Shown: piece after piece, positions 48,458 to 61,169 of the stretch
How positions within the stretch are numbered: position 1 is the stretch's first letter
Layout: each line of letters starts with the position of its first letter
Assembly (NCBI GenBank): GCA_032871835.1
Contig: CM065299.1
Location: 25,189,074-25,253,073, forward strand
Reading direction: 5' to 3'
Source of the DNA: Dipteronia dyeriana
Lineage: Eukaryota > Streptophyta > Magnoliopsida > Sapindales > Sapindaceae
Length of the DNA stretch: 64,000 nt
Translations under genes and position numbers: made by a program
The notes under the pieces: generated by a model
What the model saw: the letters and a program-made list of their open reading frames with translations, nothing else
The model's database searches: none
What the model was told of the DNA's origin: nothing

Positions 48458-48599
48458 TCGTATCGGTAGAACTTTCTAATCCAGTGCAAGCTTTTCTATT
48501 AAAAGACAATTCTGGCCAAAATGTGACCCACACTTTTTGACCTCACAAAACCGGTTTTTTTTCTTAAAAAAACCGGTCTGACCCGAAACCCTGAACCCG

Positions 48600-48814
48600 G
48601 GTAAAACCCGATTAAACCAGGTGGCAGCAGAGACGCAACCCAACCCAACTCAAACAAAACCAAGGAATCGCAAACATAAAACGCGCAGTTTTATTCTGTA
48701 CGTGGAGGAAGTAGCTTCCAGAACAAACGTTAACCTCTCGACGCACGCCTCTTCTCTTCACTGAAGAAGAAGCACAGCCCTAGCGTCCGCACAGAATATC
48801 GCAGACTCATCACT
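48600..48814 (+). promoter_or_regulatory. Probable promoter and 5' leader of the eRF3 gene
   Basis: It lies directly upstream of the eRF3 ATG. There is no clear TATA box. A CT-rich tract (CTCTTCTCTTCACTG at about 48749-48763) and AGCCCTAGCG (48776-48785) precede the start, consistent with a TATA-less housekeeping promoter of the translation-machinery kind. The transcription start was not determined. Confidence 0.4.
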
Positions 48815-51800
48815 ATGGGTGAGTTTTAACGCTCTTCTCTCTCTCTCTCTCTACGTTTCACTTGTCTAATTATTCTCTGTTGTTGCGTAGTCTGTTAAAT
48901 TGCTGAATTGCTTTTTGGAATTTTGCGACGGATCTACGGGTTTCTAGTCGATTCGTTTTTGAATTTTTAAGCTCTGATCTGATATCTGTTTTAGTGTTCG
49001 TATCCAATTTCAGTTTATTCGTATATTTTTTAAGAAACTTTTTTAGTTGATTATCTTGAAATTTATTGCTATTTTTTTTTGTTATTGGCTTATTGCAATG
49101 CTAATGTTATTTGTTTTTGTGACTTTATTAGCTTCTGAGAAAGTCAGGTAAGTATGATAATGAGCAGTCAATCTTTATGTATTTATTACCTTATGTTGTT
49201 TTTGGAGACATTGGCGATGTATATTTTGTTTGGGATTTGAATTCTTTGAATTCTTTGTTTGTTTTAGTGTGATTTGGCTGAGCAGAATGATGCTGATATG
49301 AAGTACATTTTAATAGTTGAATGGTGTCTTTTTTGTTTTGGGTCATCTACTTGTAATTAATTGGATGTCATTAATATTGTTTAAGCCGTGTTTTATTCCT
49401 TTTCAACCTATTACCATATGGAGTGTCACCCCTAAGACCTAAAACAGCATGGAATATTAAGAATTGATGTAAATAACTTGTTTGAACTTTTTTCTGTTTG
49501 ATTTCGTAGATATTGAGGAGGATATTCGCTCGTTGCAGCTTGATTCGGCAGGTAGTATTACTGTATTAGTAGGATTCGCTACAGTATATTTCAAGTTAGG
49601 GTTGAATTTTGTTTCCATCCTTTTCCTTTTTGAATTTTTTGTTGAATGCTTGTATTGAATCTTGGCAGAGGAGAATAATGGGATGGTCAATCCTGAAGAT
49701 GCCAAGCAGGAAGAAGTTGAGATGGTGGATAAGATGATGGAAGGTTGGTAGGATCATTGGATCTTGTTTGAATATTTTTTTGTCAATATTTATATGTCAA
49801 AAAAGTACATAAACGTGTTTGCAAGCTTGACTGAGCGTCTAGCACATTAATCCTATTTATTTCCTAAATTTGACCTAAATTGCAATTATGATCATCAGGT
49901 GTATAAAATGAGATAACATAACTTCTTAAATAAGTCAGATATGGTTGGTATTTTGAAATGGCAAAGTTTTCAAACTAATTACTTGTAACTAACTGTAAAC
50001 AATCGAAACATTTACTACTTTGTTGTAACATGATACAATTATTTTTTAGCATTTGTATAACTTCTTTGTATTATCCCCAACTTGTATAACATGATACAAT
50101 TATTTTTTAGCATTTGTGTGACTTTGTTTTTTCACCAGCTTTCACAAGCTGTCTTTTTACGTACAACTTCCCATACAAACTAAGGACAAAGCTTAACATC
50201 TTTCTTTAAGATGGAAATGATTTTATTCAACCTTTTGCATGTTGTCTATTTTTTGCTATTGAAAAATATATGGATATCATCTGTCATTTGAGTTTTTGTA
50301 CTGTAAACTTCTTCTCGAAAACTATTGGTCTTTCAGATCCAAAGGATGAGGTGCATACAGTCTCTGAGCCAGTTCATACCGAGCCAAAAGGTTCTTTAGA
50401 ATTTTGCTTTGTTTGGTTTTTGTTTTATGATGTTCTTTTCTATATCTCTTTGCTAGTTTATTACTTCTTAAACCAGTCATTCTTCTTACTGATGATATCA
50501 GATTCAATCAGGAGATGAATTATATTTTATGATATCATCTTGGTTCTTGAAATTATTTGTTGAGTTTCTGGGCTGAAAGTTAATTTGTCGAAAGGAATAA
50601 TTGCTGGAGGATACACTGCATTTCTTAGTAGATAGAATTGGTTGTGGAGAGTGGGTTGAAGGCTTATGAAATTATTGGGTGCGCCTTTAGATGAAAATCC
50701 AGGAGCATAGACCTTTTGGGATTTGGAGAAAGTGGAGGAAAGATTTTGAGGGCTAGAAAAGGGATTTTAACTTAAAAGGCGGAAGATGTGCTCTGATTTA
50801 ATTATGTTGGCATGTATATATTATCCCTTTCTATGGTGAGAAGCTTGTGATATATTTTTAATTGGAAGGACTTGAAGAAGAGAAAGATCATTTGGTGAAA
50901 CTTCAATTTTGTTTTAAGCGCGAGTTAGGAATGCATAATCTAATAAAATAACCATTTAGCTTTTTTAGGCAAATGATTGGAGAATTCCTCTGGAGGACTA
51001 TCTTTGCATTTTGCACTCCATTCTTTGAAGTGTGTTTCCATTTGAATGGTTGAAGTTCGAGCATAGGTGTTAGGGGCTCAGTTTTCATTCTTGGACATAT
51101 GGGATTTACCATCATGCTCTTTGTTTTCTCTGTATACAGGCTTGGTGATACGATAATGCCTCAATTGTTATATTTTAATTGATAGATAGAGGGTTCTTTG
51201 CCTCTGTATGAACCCACATCAAAGACACAGAAGGTTGTTTCTATTACTCGTTGAAAGAACAATGGAGATAACCTTCAAAATGGAAGACCATATATTATGC
51301 TTGTTTTTTCAAGTGGTATGTTAATTGTTGAGTGCAAGAATGGAGCTGAGACATAGCCTTCTAGATGAAAATACATCATAATCCCTTTTTGGAAGCCAAA
51401 CCGAAATAGCTTATTCTGGATACGTGTGCTCTTGCTCATTAATTATCATTGTGTTGCTTTTGTTAAAGGGAAGAAAGTTAGTATTCGGTAGAACCGTTTC
51501 TTGAATTGCTTGGTTGGAAATGAATAGGAGGATGAACTTATTTGGTTGGGTTGGATAAAGTTGAATCTTGAGTATCTGTGATCTGCCTCTTTTTTTTTTT
51601 TGAACAAGGGTGAACTTTATTTTTCATTGTCTTTATATCTCTTAATTCCATTTATTTTAGAATTTCCTTTTGTTTCTTACACCAAAAAAAAAAAACATTC
51701 ACCCAGATTCATCGTTTTATGTGGTTTTGCAGTGAAAGATAAGGAAGTATCTGCAGCAGAAAATGTTGAATCAGTGAAAGAGGCAGAAGAAAATGTGAAG

Positions 51801-54800
51801 CGGCACTTGAATGTGGTGTTTATTGGTCATGTTGGTAAGTTGATCTACTTCACGGTTTTATTTTGATAGGAAATATATTTAAAGATTGATTATATGGTTT
51901 ATTTTATGTAGATTGTCCAATATGTCCTAGACACGAACAGTATGAAATATGAATAAATTATGTCCAATATGTCCTAGACACGAACAGTATGAAATATGAA
52001 TAAATTATGTCCAATATGTCCTAGACACGAACAGTATGAAATATGAATAAATTACATGTCTTATACTAGTCTGTACATGGTCTTCTACTAATGATACAAC
52101 TCAATGTCCTGACATATGATTGTCCTTCATTTTGTGTGTTTTGTGCCTTCTAAATAAAATTAAGTATTCTTTGGCAACACTAATTTGAATGATGGATGGT
52201 TGGGTTCCCATATTTCCATACTGATTTCAGATGTTTTAGGGGTGTAAAAATTTCTCAAGTGAACTTATTGCCTGGAATTTTTTATGTTAAAAGTGATTAT
52301 TATAAGGAGAATTCTTGTGGAATTACTTTTATTGGTTTTTTTAGTGAAGAGACTTGTCTTGTCAAATATTGTACCAGATCTTATGAAATGTAAGTATGTT
52401 ACATATCTTAGACTTCTTAGTGCAGATATTCAAAGAGGGAAATTAATTGGAGCTGATGTTTTGTCTCTGTCATCATCTGTGCGATAATTGTCATTTGGAC
52501 TCTGCTGAATCACTTTTAAGTATTAATTTTTTCAATTGGGTCTCTTTTCTTGTATTATAAATTTTGGTTCTATGAAGGACTTTTGGAGTCCCGAGAATGA
52601 ATTGTTTGACATTGTTCTCACTTTTTTCATGTTAATTTCTAATGCTGTTCTTTACATCTGTCAATTTTCTGGTAGAATAACTTAGATGTGGTTAGCCCAT
52701 CCCCCATATGGTTGTACATGGATATTTGATTCCCGATCTATGATCAATATATTTAACATTTCTTGTGTTTGGGTTGCAGATGCTGGTAAGTCTACAACAG
52801 GAGGCCAAATACTTTTCCTTAGTGGTCAGGTTGATGACCGTACAATCCAAAAATATGAGAGAGAAGCAAAGGACAAAAGTAGAGAAAGCTGGTGAGATTT
52901 CGGTTTGGCTTTTTTTTCCCCTATAGACTACTGTTTGTGTGGAAGCAGACGAGATGAAAATTGAGTTTTGTTCTTATTATATTTTGTAACAATCACTATA
53001 TATTTTTTGTCAATCCACATTGATGATATCATTCCTTGGATTAGTTTGGTTTTTATGCATGCATTCTGATTTACCGACAATGGCAGCTGGGTAGGTAGTC
53101 TGTTATATCATCGTAATAGTTAAAAAGTTTGAATCTGTCCCATGTTATGTGAGGATAAGACAGTAAATATTACATGATAACATAGTTCAAAAATGGTTGG
53201 CATGATATTGGATATATTAGCCTGTGCAACAATTAGCTTCTGTCCCTGATAGTATTACTTGTGGATTACATGCACGAGATAATGTGAACCAAACTACATG
53301 ATGCTTTCAATCAAGAGACAATGATGTTTAGAATATGCTAAATGCGAACAACCAACTAGGGATTATATCTTATCTTATTTTATTGATGTGGACCAACTTG
53401 ACCTAGATGTAAAGTGTAAACAACATAGATGTTGTTTGATGATTTCCCACATTTTCTTAGTATTTTCTATAGAGTAATGCTAAACATTCCAACTTGCATG
53501 CAAACCAATGATGTGTCAGTTGGCAAATGGATATACGATAATGATGACTTATCACTTGCCACATGTCTTGTGAATTAAATCGACACATCAAAGGTTGGGA
53601 TTTGAGTTGGGATATCTAGCATTACTCTTTTCACTATTAATATCAAGCATACTAACCTTTTAATGATTCTAATTTTAATTGTCTTTTTTATTCTTCAGTT
53701 AAATGCACTTCCACTTGCGCTTAAATCATAATTCTTCTTGTATACCTGAATGATCTTGGAAATTATACTCTGCTTTGCAGATTTAGACTAACTTATTTTG
53801 TTGCTATATGGCAAAAAATTTTGGGGTCAACCTTCTATTTTACAACATTTAATTTTCCCTCGTATTTCTTGCTTTTTTGTAATGTATTTTGTTAACCATT
53901 TCCATTTATATGTGCTAGGTATATGGCATACATTATGGACACTAATGAAGAGGAGAGGGTCAAGGTACTCCTTGTTATGCTTATAAAGTTAGCCATTCTA
54001 AAGGCTATAATACTGTTATTATTTGGCATGACAGTTCACATTTACTTTTTTGTATTATTTGAATTGGTACATATGCCTGCAATATATTGAATTAATCAAC
54101 TGTATAATTTAATCAAGTTTGTAATGTTGGCTGTAGGGTAAAACGGTGGAAGTTGGAAGAGCACACTTTGAAACCGAGACAACGAGATTTACTATTTTGG
54201 ATGCACCGGTGAGGAACTCTTGTGTGGAATTGTTGTTTTTGTTTTATTTCATTGTTAATGGTATTTATCAGTAAGATGGGATCATTAAGGTCCCAACTTT
54301 ATGATGTTGCAAGCTTCACATATTTGAACTACTTATCAACACTTCTTGCCATTATCCTTCAAAAGTTTGAACACCATTCCAAGCATGCCTTTAAGGTTCT
54401 ATGAATTTAATATTACTGAGTTTCACCTTTGGATCCAGTAGTTTGCAGGCAGGTATTATCCTCGATTCATTTGAGATACTCCTTTCCATTTAGGGATATG
54501 ACTATGGTCCATGCATTTTTAGTACATAGACAATTTCTGGGATATTTTGTTCCCAAATTTGGTTGAGGAACTATTTTCCGAGTTGCTTTTATTAATGTTT
54601 CAGGGTCACAAGAGTTATGTCCCAAATATGATCAGTGGAGCATCTCAAGCTGATATTGGTGTACTGGTAAGTTGGTTCTGTGATGTTTTGTTTATTTGCA
54701 TTATTGTTTGTGATCCTGCACTTTGAATTCTCAATTGATTTTTTTTTCTGGATCTTTGTCACACTTGTAATTCAGGTGATATCTGCGCGAAAAGGGGAAT

Positions 54801-57800
54801 TTGAAACTGGATATGAAAGAGGTGGGCAGACCCGTGAACATGTTCTGCTTGCTAAAACCTTGGGTGTGTCGAAGCTGCTCCTTGTTGTAAACAAAATGGA
54901 TGATCCCACTGTGAAGTGGTCAAAAGAAAGGTATTCACCTGGTTAAAAAGACTGAGGAGATATTTTTCTTTTTGTGTTCTAGTTTGTTCTTCATCTTGCC
55001 CTTTTCTCAGGTATGATGAAATTGAATCAAAGATGATACCATTTCTGAAGGCTTCTGGTTACAACGTGAAGAAAGGTTCTCTATCATTGGTTTCTTGAAA
55101 ATTTTGTTAGAAATAATTTATTTATCGCTTTAGAATTTTACAAATGGTTTTGTTTTTAATAGTTATTTTATCATAGAAATATAGGGAACAACTCTCTAAA
55201 ATTTCAAATTGTTTAGTGATCGTCCTAGTTAGGATTTCTTGTGCATTTTGAGAATTGTTTTCTTGTATGTTAGAATTTATGTTTGATTATCCATCTTCTA
55301 TATGTTAGAAAAAACTGCTTTCTTTTTCTTTTGTGAGTAAGAGAAACTAGAAAGAGATTGCCCTCAGGGATTTTTTAAAATTTATCAATAAGTTTTTTCA
55401 CCATGTAAATAATTTGGTCAAGTTAATTTTTTTTTTATTAAAATAAATTTTATAACTTTAGTCAGGATATTAGATTGTAGTCTATAGATAACATGTTTTA
55501 GTTGGCTTACACAGTTACACTTAACTTCTGTGGTCCTAGGCTCAAGTATTAGATTCTTGTTTATTAAAAAACAGAAGGCAGTGTTTGAGCGTGAGATGGG
55601 TTCCTTTATTGCTTGTCCAAGAAAAAAAGAGCAGTATCATCTGGAGTCACTAGTTAAAAAAGGGAAACATATGTAGTTAGTTTATTTGGAAGATACTGTG
55701 TCAAGGACCGTCGATACTCAAATTTTTTCACATGTGAAGGTGTAAATAATTTTTTCAAATTTAGGCTAAGTTTTGGATGACAAAATCACAGCTGGGGTAT
55801 TTTCTCAAGCAAATGCCATTCCAATTGTAATTTTCATATATTCTCCTGCTTTTTGCTGTAACTCTCTTAATTCTTAATACCTTGTGTACTCTTATTTTGT
55901 AGGTGAATCAATAATAATTTTTTATCCAGATTATCAGCATCTTAATTTCTAATTTTGCATTTTGAAACTCTATTATGTCGGTCAATTGATATTTGGTTGA
56001 TCTCTCCTTGCCCGTCCTTGTTTTCAACAACTTTGTAACATTATTTGGCTTGGTGAAAACTTTTAGCATTGGATGACTCACAAATTTGATAGCTCTAAAT
56101 TCAATTCGAACTTACCCTAGGTTGGAAAGACTAATTAAATTGGAATTGTTGGTCGCATTGCATATGAGGTCATATACTTAGTTTTTCTTGTGCAATTTTG
56201 TAATCATTACCATGTTACTCTGAATTGTGTTGTACTGAGGAATCACTGGTAAGAATTTAGTACGAGTTTAGAACATCAAAATCTTAGCAATTTGTTATAT
56301 ATATCAACATTTTGTATGTATTTTTTGGCTGTAATTATTCCTTCTTTAAACATGCAGATGTCCTGTTTCTGCCACTTTCTGGTTTGATGGGTACAAACAT
56401 GAAAACAAGAGTGGATAAAAACATATGTCCATGGTGGAATGGTCCCTGTCTTTTTGAAGCTCTTGATGCCATTGAAGTTCCTCTGCGAGATCCTAATGGT
56501 CCATTTAGGTATGCGACAATCTGTGATTATAAATTTTTCTTTCTCTTTTTTTTTTTTGTTTTGTTTTGTTTTGTTTTCAACTGGGTATTGATGTTGCTTA
56601 AGTTAGCAAAGGTTTCCTTGTGTATAAAACTTCTGATTTTCAGCATGTCTACCATAGCATTCTGCAGTGCAGAGAGAGCTAGCGTGTATCATCAATTTTA
56701 ATATTTGATAATATTAATGAGTAACATCATGTTCTTCTGAAATGAGTTGTTGTTTCTTTCAACAACATTGGACAATATCTTCTGTTATAACTGTTAATTC
56801 GTTGTTATATATCTAATTGTAGGATGCCTTTATTTGACAAATTCAAAGACATGGGAACTGTTGTTATGGGAAAGGTAGAATCCGGTAGTGTGCGTGAGGG
56901 TGACTCCTTGTTGGTCATGCCAAATAAGGTGCTTTCTTTGTACCATTTTCTTGTTTCCAACCTTTTTATTTATTTGCTTATTTTTACATCTACATTTGTT
57001 GATAGTGACTGAGAATCTGATCCATTAATCTGCAGGCTCATGTAAAAGTTATTGCTATATATTGTGATGAAGATAAGGTTAGTCGAGCTGGGCCTGGGGA
57101 AAATCTTAGGATTAGATTATCCGGGATTGAAGAAGAAGATATATTAGCAGGTTTTGTCTTGTCAAGTGTTGGTGAGTTTCTTGAATTTATTTTATTCTGT
57201 TTGGTTCTGAGGAATAGATGTTTCTTAAAGTTGCATTGATTTAAGTGGCATTTCAACACATTAAATACAATGCGAATATAATTACCAAGCTTCAAAAGCC
57301 TGACTTCTTATAATAAAGTTTTGTTGCTTTGAGCAAAAATTCTGAAAGAAGGTTAATTATTGAGTGAGGTGCATTAGTCACCGGTTGATTCTCGCTTGGT
57401 ATGATGATTTTTGCATATACTTTTGATATTTGTTTTCTTGATAGGGAACAAGAAAACCTTTATTCATGGGTGAAAGTGTAAGAAAGTGAACTAGCAGTCC
57501 ATCTTTACTACCAAAAAGCCTACTGTGGAGAATCTGAAAAACTTTACAAGTATAATTCTGTCTATATAGCATAACCTTTAAACAAAATTCGTCTCATAAA
57601 TGAAGTATCCCCAAAATTTATCAAACCATCACTTCAAACCCAATTAAACAAAGGAAGTGTAGGGAAATATCTGGAAATTCCTTTCAGATGAAAGACCATA
57701 AGGATGCTAAATATGGAAGTTGATTTTAAAAGCAGTCTATATCTTCCTCAGGCTTTCATTATATTTATTTATTACTTATCTTTTGCCAAATTACCTACTT

Positions 57801-58972
57801 CAAAGCAAATTACCTACTTCAGAGCTAGGATGGTGCATTTACACATGATCCTAGCTCTACATCATATAGCAGACAGTTGTTGTACAGACTTGTGCCAATC
57901 TTATTAGACCGTCATATTGTTCAGTGGAATCATTTTATGTTGGTAAACTAAATTATTTTTGTCTCTGATCTGACATTGTCGGCCCCAGTGAATTAATGGG
58001 TGTACTTAAATGTTTATTCTTTCAACATAGTTTAATTCTTTTGGTTTTCAAGTTTACAATAGCTTTAATTGCTTTTGGTGTTTTGCATTTGTTTCTGTTA
58101 TGCAGCGCGGCCAATAGTCTCAGTTACTGAATTTATTGCCCAGCTGCAGATCCTTGAGTTGCTAGACAATGTATGATTGTATGGATTTACTTTTATTTTT
58201 GTTTATTATTATTTTTTCTAAACCTTGGTGAATCACATGTGATATAACCTTTAAACATTGCTGTTGTTTTAGGCGATTTTCACGGCCGGCTATAAGGCTG
58301 TCTTGCACATTCACTCTGTTGTTGAGGAGTGTGAGATTGTTGAGCTCCAACAGCAAATTGATCCGAGGACAAAGAAACCCATGAAAAAGAAAGTTCTCTT
58401 CGTGAAAAATGGTGCTGTTGTTTTATGTCGTGTTCAGGTTAGCATCGCCCTTGATCAATAAAACTTAAAAGAGTTCAGGTTTTGAAATGAAACGTGAGAA
58501 GTCTGGTATTTTCTTCTTTAACGTTAAACTGATATGGGTGGAAATTTAAATCCTTCTTATCATTGTGAATTTGCAACTTCAATGAATGGTGCAATCAATT
58601 GTTAAAGAAAAAAAAGAGAGGTGGCGACGGTTTCCTGTACATTTATGTGCATAGATTACAGATTGTAAATATAAGCTGAAGTGAGATTAGTACCTAAATA
58701 ATTTCATGGTGGATATCATATATTATTATTTTGATCCTCCTGAAATGTCCACCTTAGGTGAATAACTTGATATGCATCGAGAAGTTCTCTGATTTTCCAC
58801 AACTTGGAAGGTTCACTCTTCGTACTGAAGGTAATATATATTAACCTTATTTATCCGAGTCATTTATGATTTCTTTGTGAGCTGTGCAGTCACATGAGTT
58901 ACTGTGTCTGCAGGAAAAACTGTTGCTGTTGGAAAGGTGACCGGTCTTCCTTCATTAAGCGGTAGTGTTTAA
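48815..58972 (+). CDS. eRF3: Peptide chain release factor GTP-binding subunit eRF3
   Basis: This translation GTPase works with eRF1 in the cytosol to release finished proteins at stop codons. Exons by eye: 48815-48818, 49510-49551, 49669-49743, 50337-50390, 51733-51834, 52780-52891, 53919-53964, 54137-54208, 54604-54666, 54776-54930, 55011-55075, 56358-56508, 56823-56928, 57036-57171, 58106-58170, 58273-58437, 58758-58830, 58914-58972. All junctions are GT-AG and the sum is 1545 nt, 514 aa. The start [20 protein letters not shown] fits plant eRF3. GTPase motifs are intact: GHVDAGKST (~90-98), DAPGH (~167-171) and NKMD (229-232). The C-terminal beta domains end [13 protein letters not shown]. 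The N-terminal extension is short (about 85 aa) and acidic. HBS1 is a related alternative, but the start and the C-terminus favour eRF3. Confidence 0.93.
49132..49147 (+). other. Cryptic 16-nt exon candidate in eRF3 intron 1
   Basis: CTTCTGAGAAAGTCAG is preceded by TTTATTAG and followed by a consensus donor GTAAGT. Skipping it keeps the conserved frame (ATGG joined to ATATTGAGG). Including it would read MASEKVRY and then TGA at 49514-49516. It may be a poison exon or merely a chance match. Confidence 0.4.
50025..50118. repeat. Direct repeat in eRF3 intron 3
   Basis: A ~33-bp block reading TAACATGATACAATTATTTT then TTAGCATTTGT occurs at about 50026 and again at about 50086 (60-bp period). Confidence 0.75.
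51914..52054. repeat. Perfect 47-bp minisatellite, three copies, in eRF3 intron 5
   Basis: Units begin TGTCCAATATGTCCTAG at 51914, 51961 and 52008 and are identical by eye (47 bp each). They lie in the intron between 51834 and 52780 and do not touch splice sites. Confidence 0.88.
53471..53628. mobile_element. MITE-like element in eRF3 intron 6
   Basis: The left end AGAGTAATGCTAAACATTCC and the right end, read in reverse as AGAGTAATGCTAGATATCCC, are inverted repeats of about 25 bp spanning 158 bp. The tips match the element at 25430-25576. The target duplication is unclear. Confidence 0.65.
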
Positions 58973-60096
58973 AACAATTTTGGCTTAAGAGGTGAGTGAC
59001 GCGTATTGAAAAAATTTCACAATTTTTATCGTTTCCCATATTAAGCTTGTGACTTTTCTGTTACTCTAGTTGTTATGTTTCTGTTTTCATTCTTAGTTTT
59101 CGCATTTAATTAATTTAAACTGACAGGTATGCTGAGTCAACATGAAAGCTTTTTTGAGTTAACTAAATTTAGTGGGAGCTGAAGGGTTTATAAATTGTGA
59201 TAGTATCAGCAGCAGAAGCAACTTATCGAAGAAATGTGTTGATTTGGCTATTGTGTAAGGGAGGCTATCGGTCTGGTAGTTGTGTACTAAATGGCCCTAT
59301 TTTACGGTGCATAATTGAAACGGTTTTGTTGTTAGATGGGTGTAAATGAATGCACTAGTTCACCCATTGCCATTTTTACAACTTCACATGTAGTTATAAT
59401 TGACGGTCGTCAATCAGTTTGATTAAAGTTTGTCTAAATATTCCATCGGAAAAAAAAAGATTGGTTAAATATTATGTTTTGTTTTGCATCCCTTTTTTAT
59501 ATTTTGATTACCTAAGATTGTTGATTATCTTTTTAAAAGCTTAGCTTTTGACTAGATTTGATTCACATCAATAATACACTAAGATGTGATTCATCATGTT
59601 AATTTTGTCAAATGAAATTATAATTTTAGAATATTATGTATATGCTGAATGTGTTGGTAACTTCGTAACTGATTTTTTTTTTCCTTATAGAATTATACAT
59701 ATCTATGTATATTTTTTGTTTAATAGGTGTGAAAAATGTAAATTTAAATGTAGACAAATTGGTATGTAAATCATAAGACATTAATAAAAAATATGTTGTA
59801 GTTGTACAGACAATTTATAAGCCTCTGCACAATTTAAAATGTCATGAAGGAAAAGGGTAAAAGGAAAAGATTTGGTGACGTTGATAACGATGTTCTTTAC
59901 CGGTTTTCCTGACCAATGCAAGATTTTCAACTTGCTTTGTACTATTTCCTAAAAAAATTGGGCATGTTAAGTTCCCTCTATCTTGATGAGGAGAGTCTAC
60001 CAGACTACAGCCACAAAGTTCTCAGAAAATATTTTAATAATTTAATATCGAGAAGATAATTTTAATAACAAGACAATTTCAAAAACTTAAAATTCA
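58973..60096 (+). other. eRF3 3' flank and spacer
   Basis: It follows the eRF3 stop. A GT-AG-like pair (about 58992 to 59127) could be a 3' UTR intron. Transcript end signals are not obvious, although AAATGAATGC and TTGTTTTG stretches occur near 59300-59480. No further gene is seen. Confidence 0.45.
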
Positions 60097-60105
60097 TAAT
60101 TTAAA

Positions 60106-61160
60106 GGGGTATTATCATTAACATCTATACTTTTTAACGAAATGTCACGTTTTTAAATGTCTTTACTATATTAGTCATTTTAATATCTTGTTTTTTTAAA
60201 ATATCACTTTAGTCCATTTAACTAAAAACTAATAGCCAAGTAGTCAACTATAACAGAATGAGTAAAAAAAATAATACTATTTTACCCTTATTGTTATTTT
60301 TAAAATTTTAATCATGGTTGTAAGAGACAAAGACACAATCTTTAGCCAACTAAGGTACATCGGTTTATTGTTGGTTATTTCTTGATTTAAATGTATATAT
60401 AGTTATATAAATATTTATGAAAATGAAAAAGAAAATAACAAAACAAAAGGAAATAAAGGAAACAAATGTAAAAAAAAAAAATCAAATTTTTTTTTGTTAT
60501 TGATTTTTTCCTTTTTCAATTTATGGGTTTTGATTTTTTGGGTTTTTTTTTTATCAATTTGAAAAAATATTTTGTTTGAAAAGGAAAAAAATCCAAATAA
60601 GAAAGAAAGAAAAAATTATAGACTTTGATTTTTTAGATTTTCTGAGCTTCCTTTTGTTTTATTATTTTCTTTTTTATTTTCATAAATATGTTTTTAAATA
60701 TTATTTATTAAATATTAGTTTATTTTAAATTATATATATGAGTTTACTTTAAATTATTTAAATAGATTTAAATTAGTTTAAACAAATTATATAACTATAT
60801 ATATACATTTAATCAATAAATCTTCAACAAGGAGTTAATATAGCTTAGTTGACTAGAGCTTGTGTCGTTATAACTTTTAACCATAGTTCAAACCCTGATG
60901 GAGATATTTTAATTTTTTTAAGGAGTTGATCAACTATTATTGAAACTAGAGGGATTAAAAGATCAAATTTTAAAAAATAACAATAAGGGTAAAATAGTAT
61001 TTTTTTTCTCATTCTGTTATAGTTGGCCGTTAGTTTTTGATCAAATGGAGTAAGTGATGTATTTTAAAAAAAGAATAAGGGACTAAAGTGCCTAATATAG
61101 TAAAGGCGTTTAAAAAAGTTACAATTTGTTAAAAAGCAGGGACTTTAGTGATAATATCCT
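60106..61160. mobile_element. Non-autonomous Mutator-type element with ~200-bp inverted ends
   Basis: The left arm (60106-60310) and the right arm (60955-61160) are reverse complements with moderate divergence; shared blocks include AACTATAACAGAATGAG and ACTATTTTACCCTTATTGTT. The flanks taatttaaa (60097-60105) and taatttaaa (61161-61169) are an exact 9-bp target duplication, the Mutator hallmark. The interior is AT-rich without a transposase and holds a tRNA-like stretch at 60830-60905. Movement would need transposase supplied from elsewhere. Confidence 0.82.
60830..60905 (+). other. tRNA-like sequence with Pol III box A and box B matches
   Basis: TAGCTTAGTTGACTAGAGC (60840-60858) fits an internal box A / D-arm, and AGTTCAAACCCTG (about 60885-60897) fits box B, spaced as in a tRNA. 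The anticodon and T arms do not pair well, so it is a decayed tRNA or a SINE head, not a functional tRNA gene. Confidence 0.4.
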
Positions 61161-61169
61161 TAATTTAAA

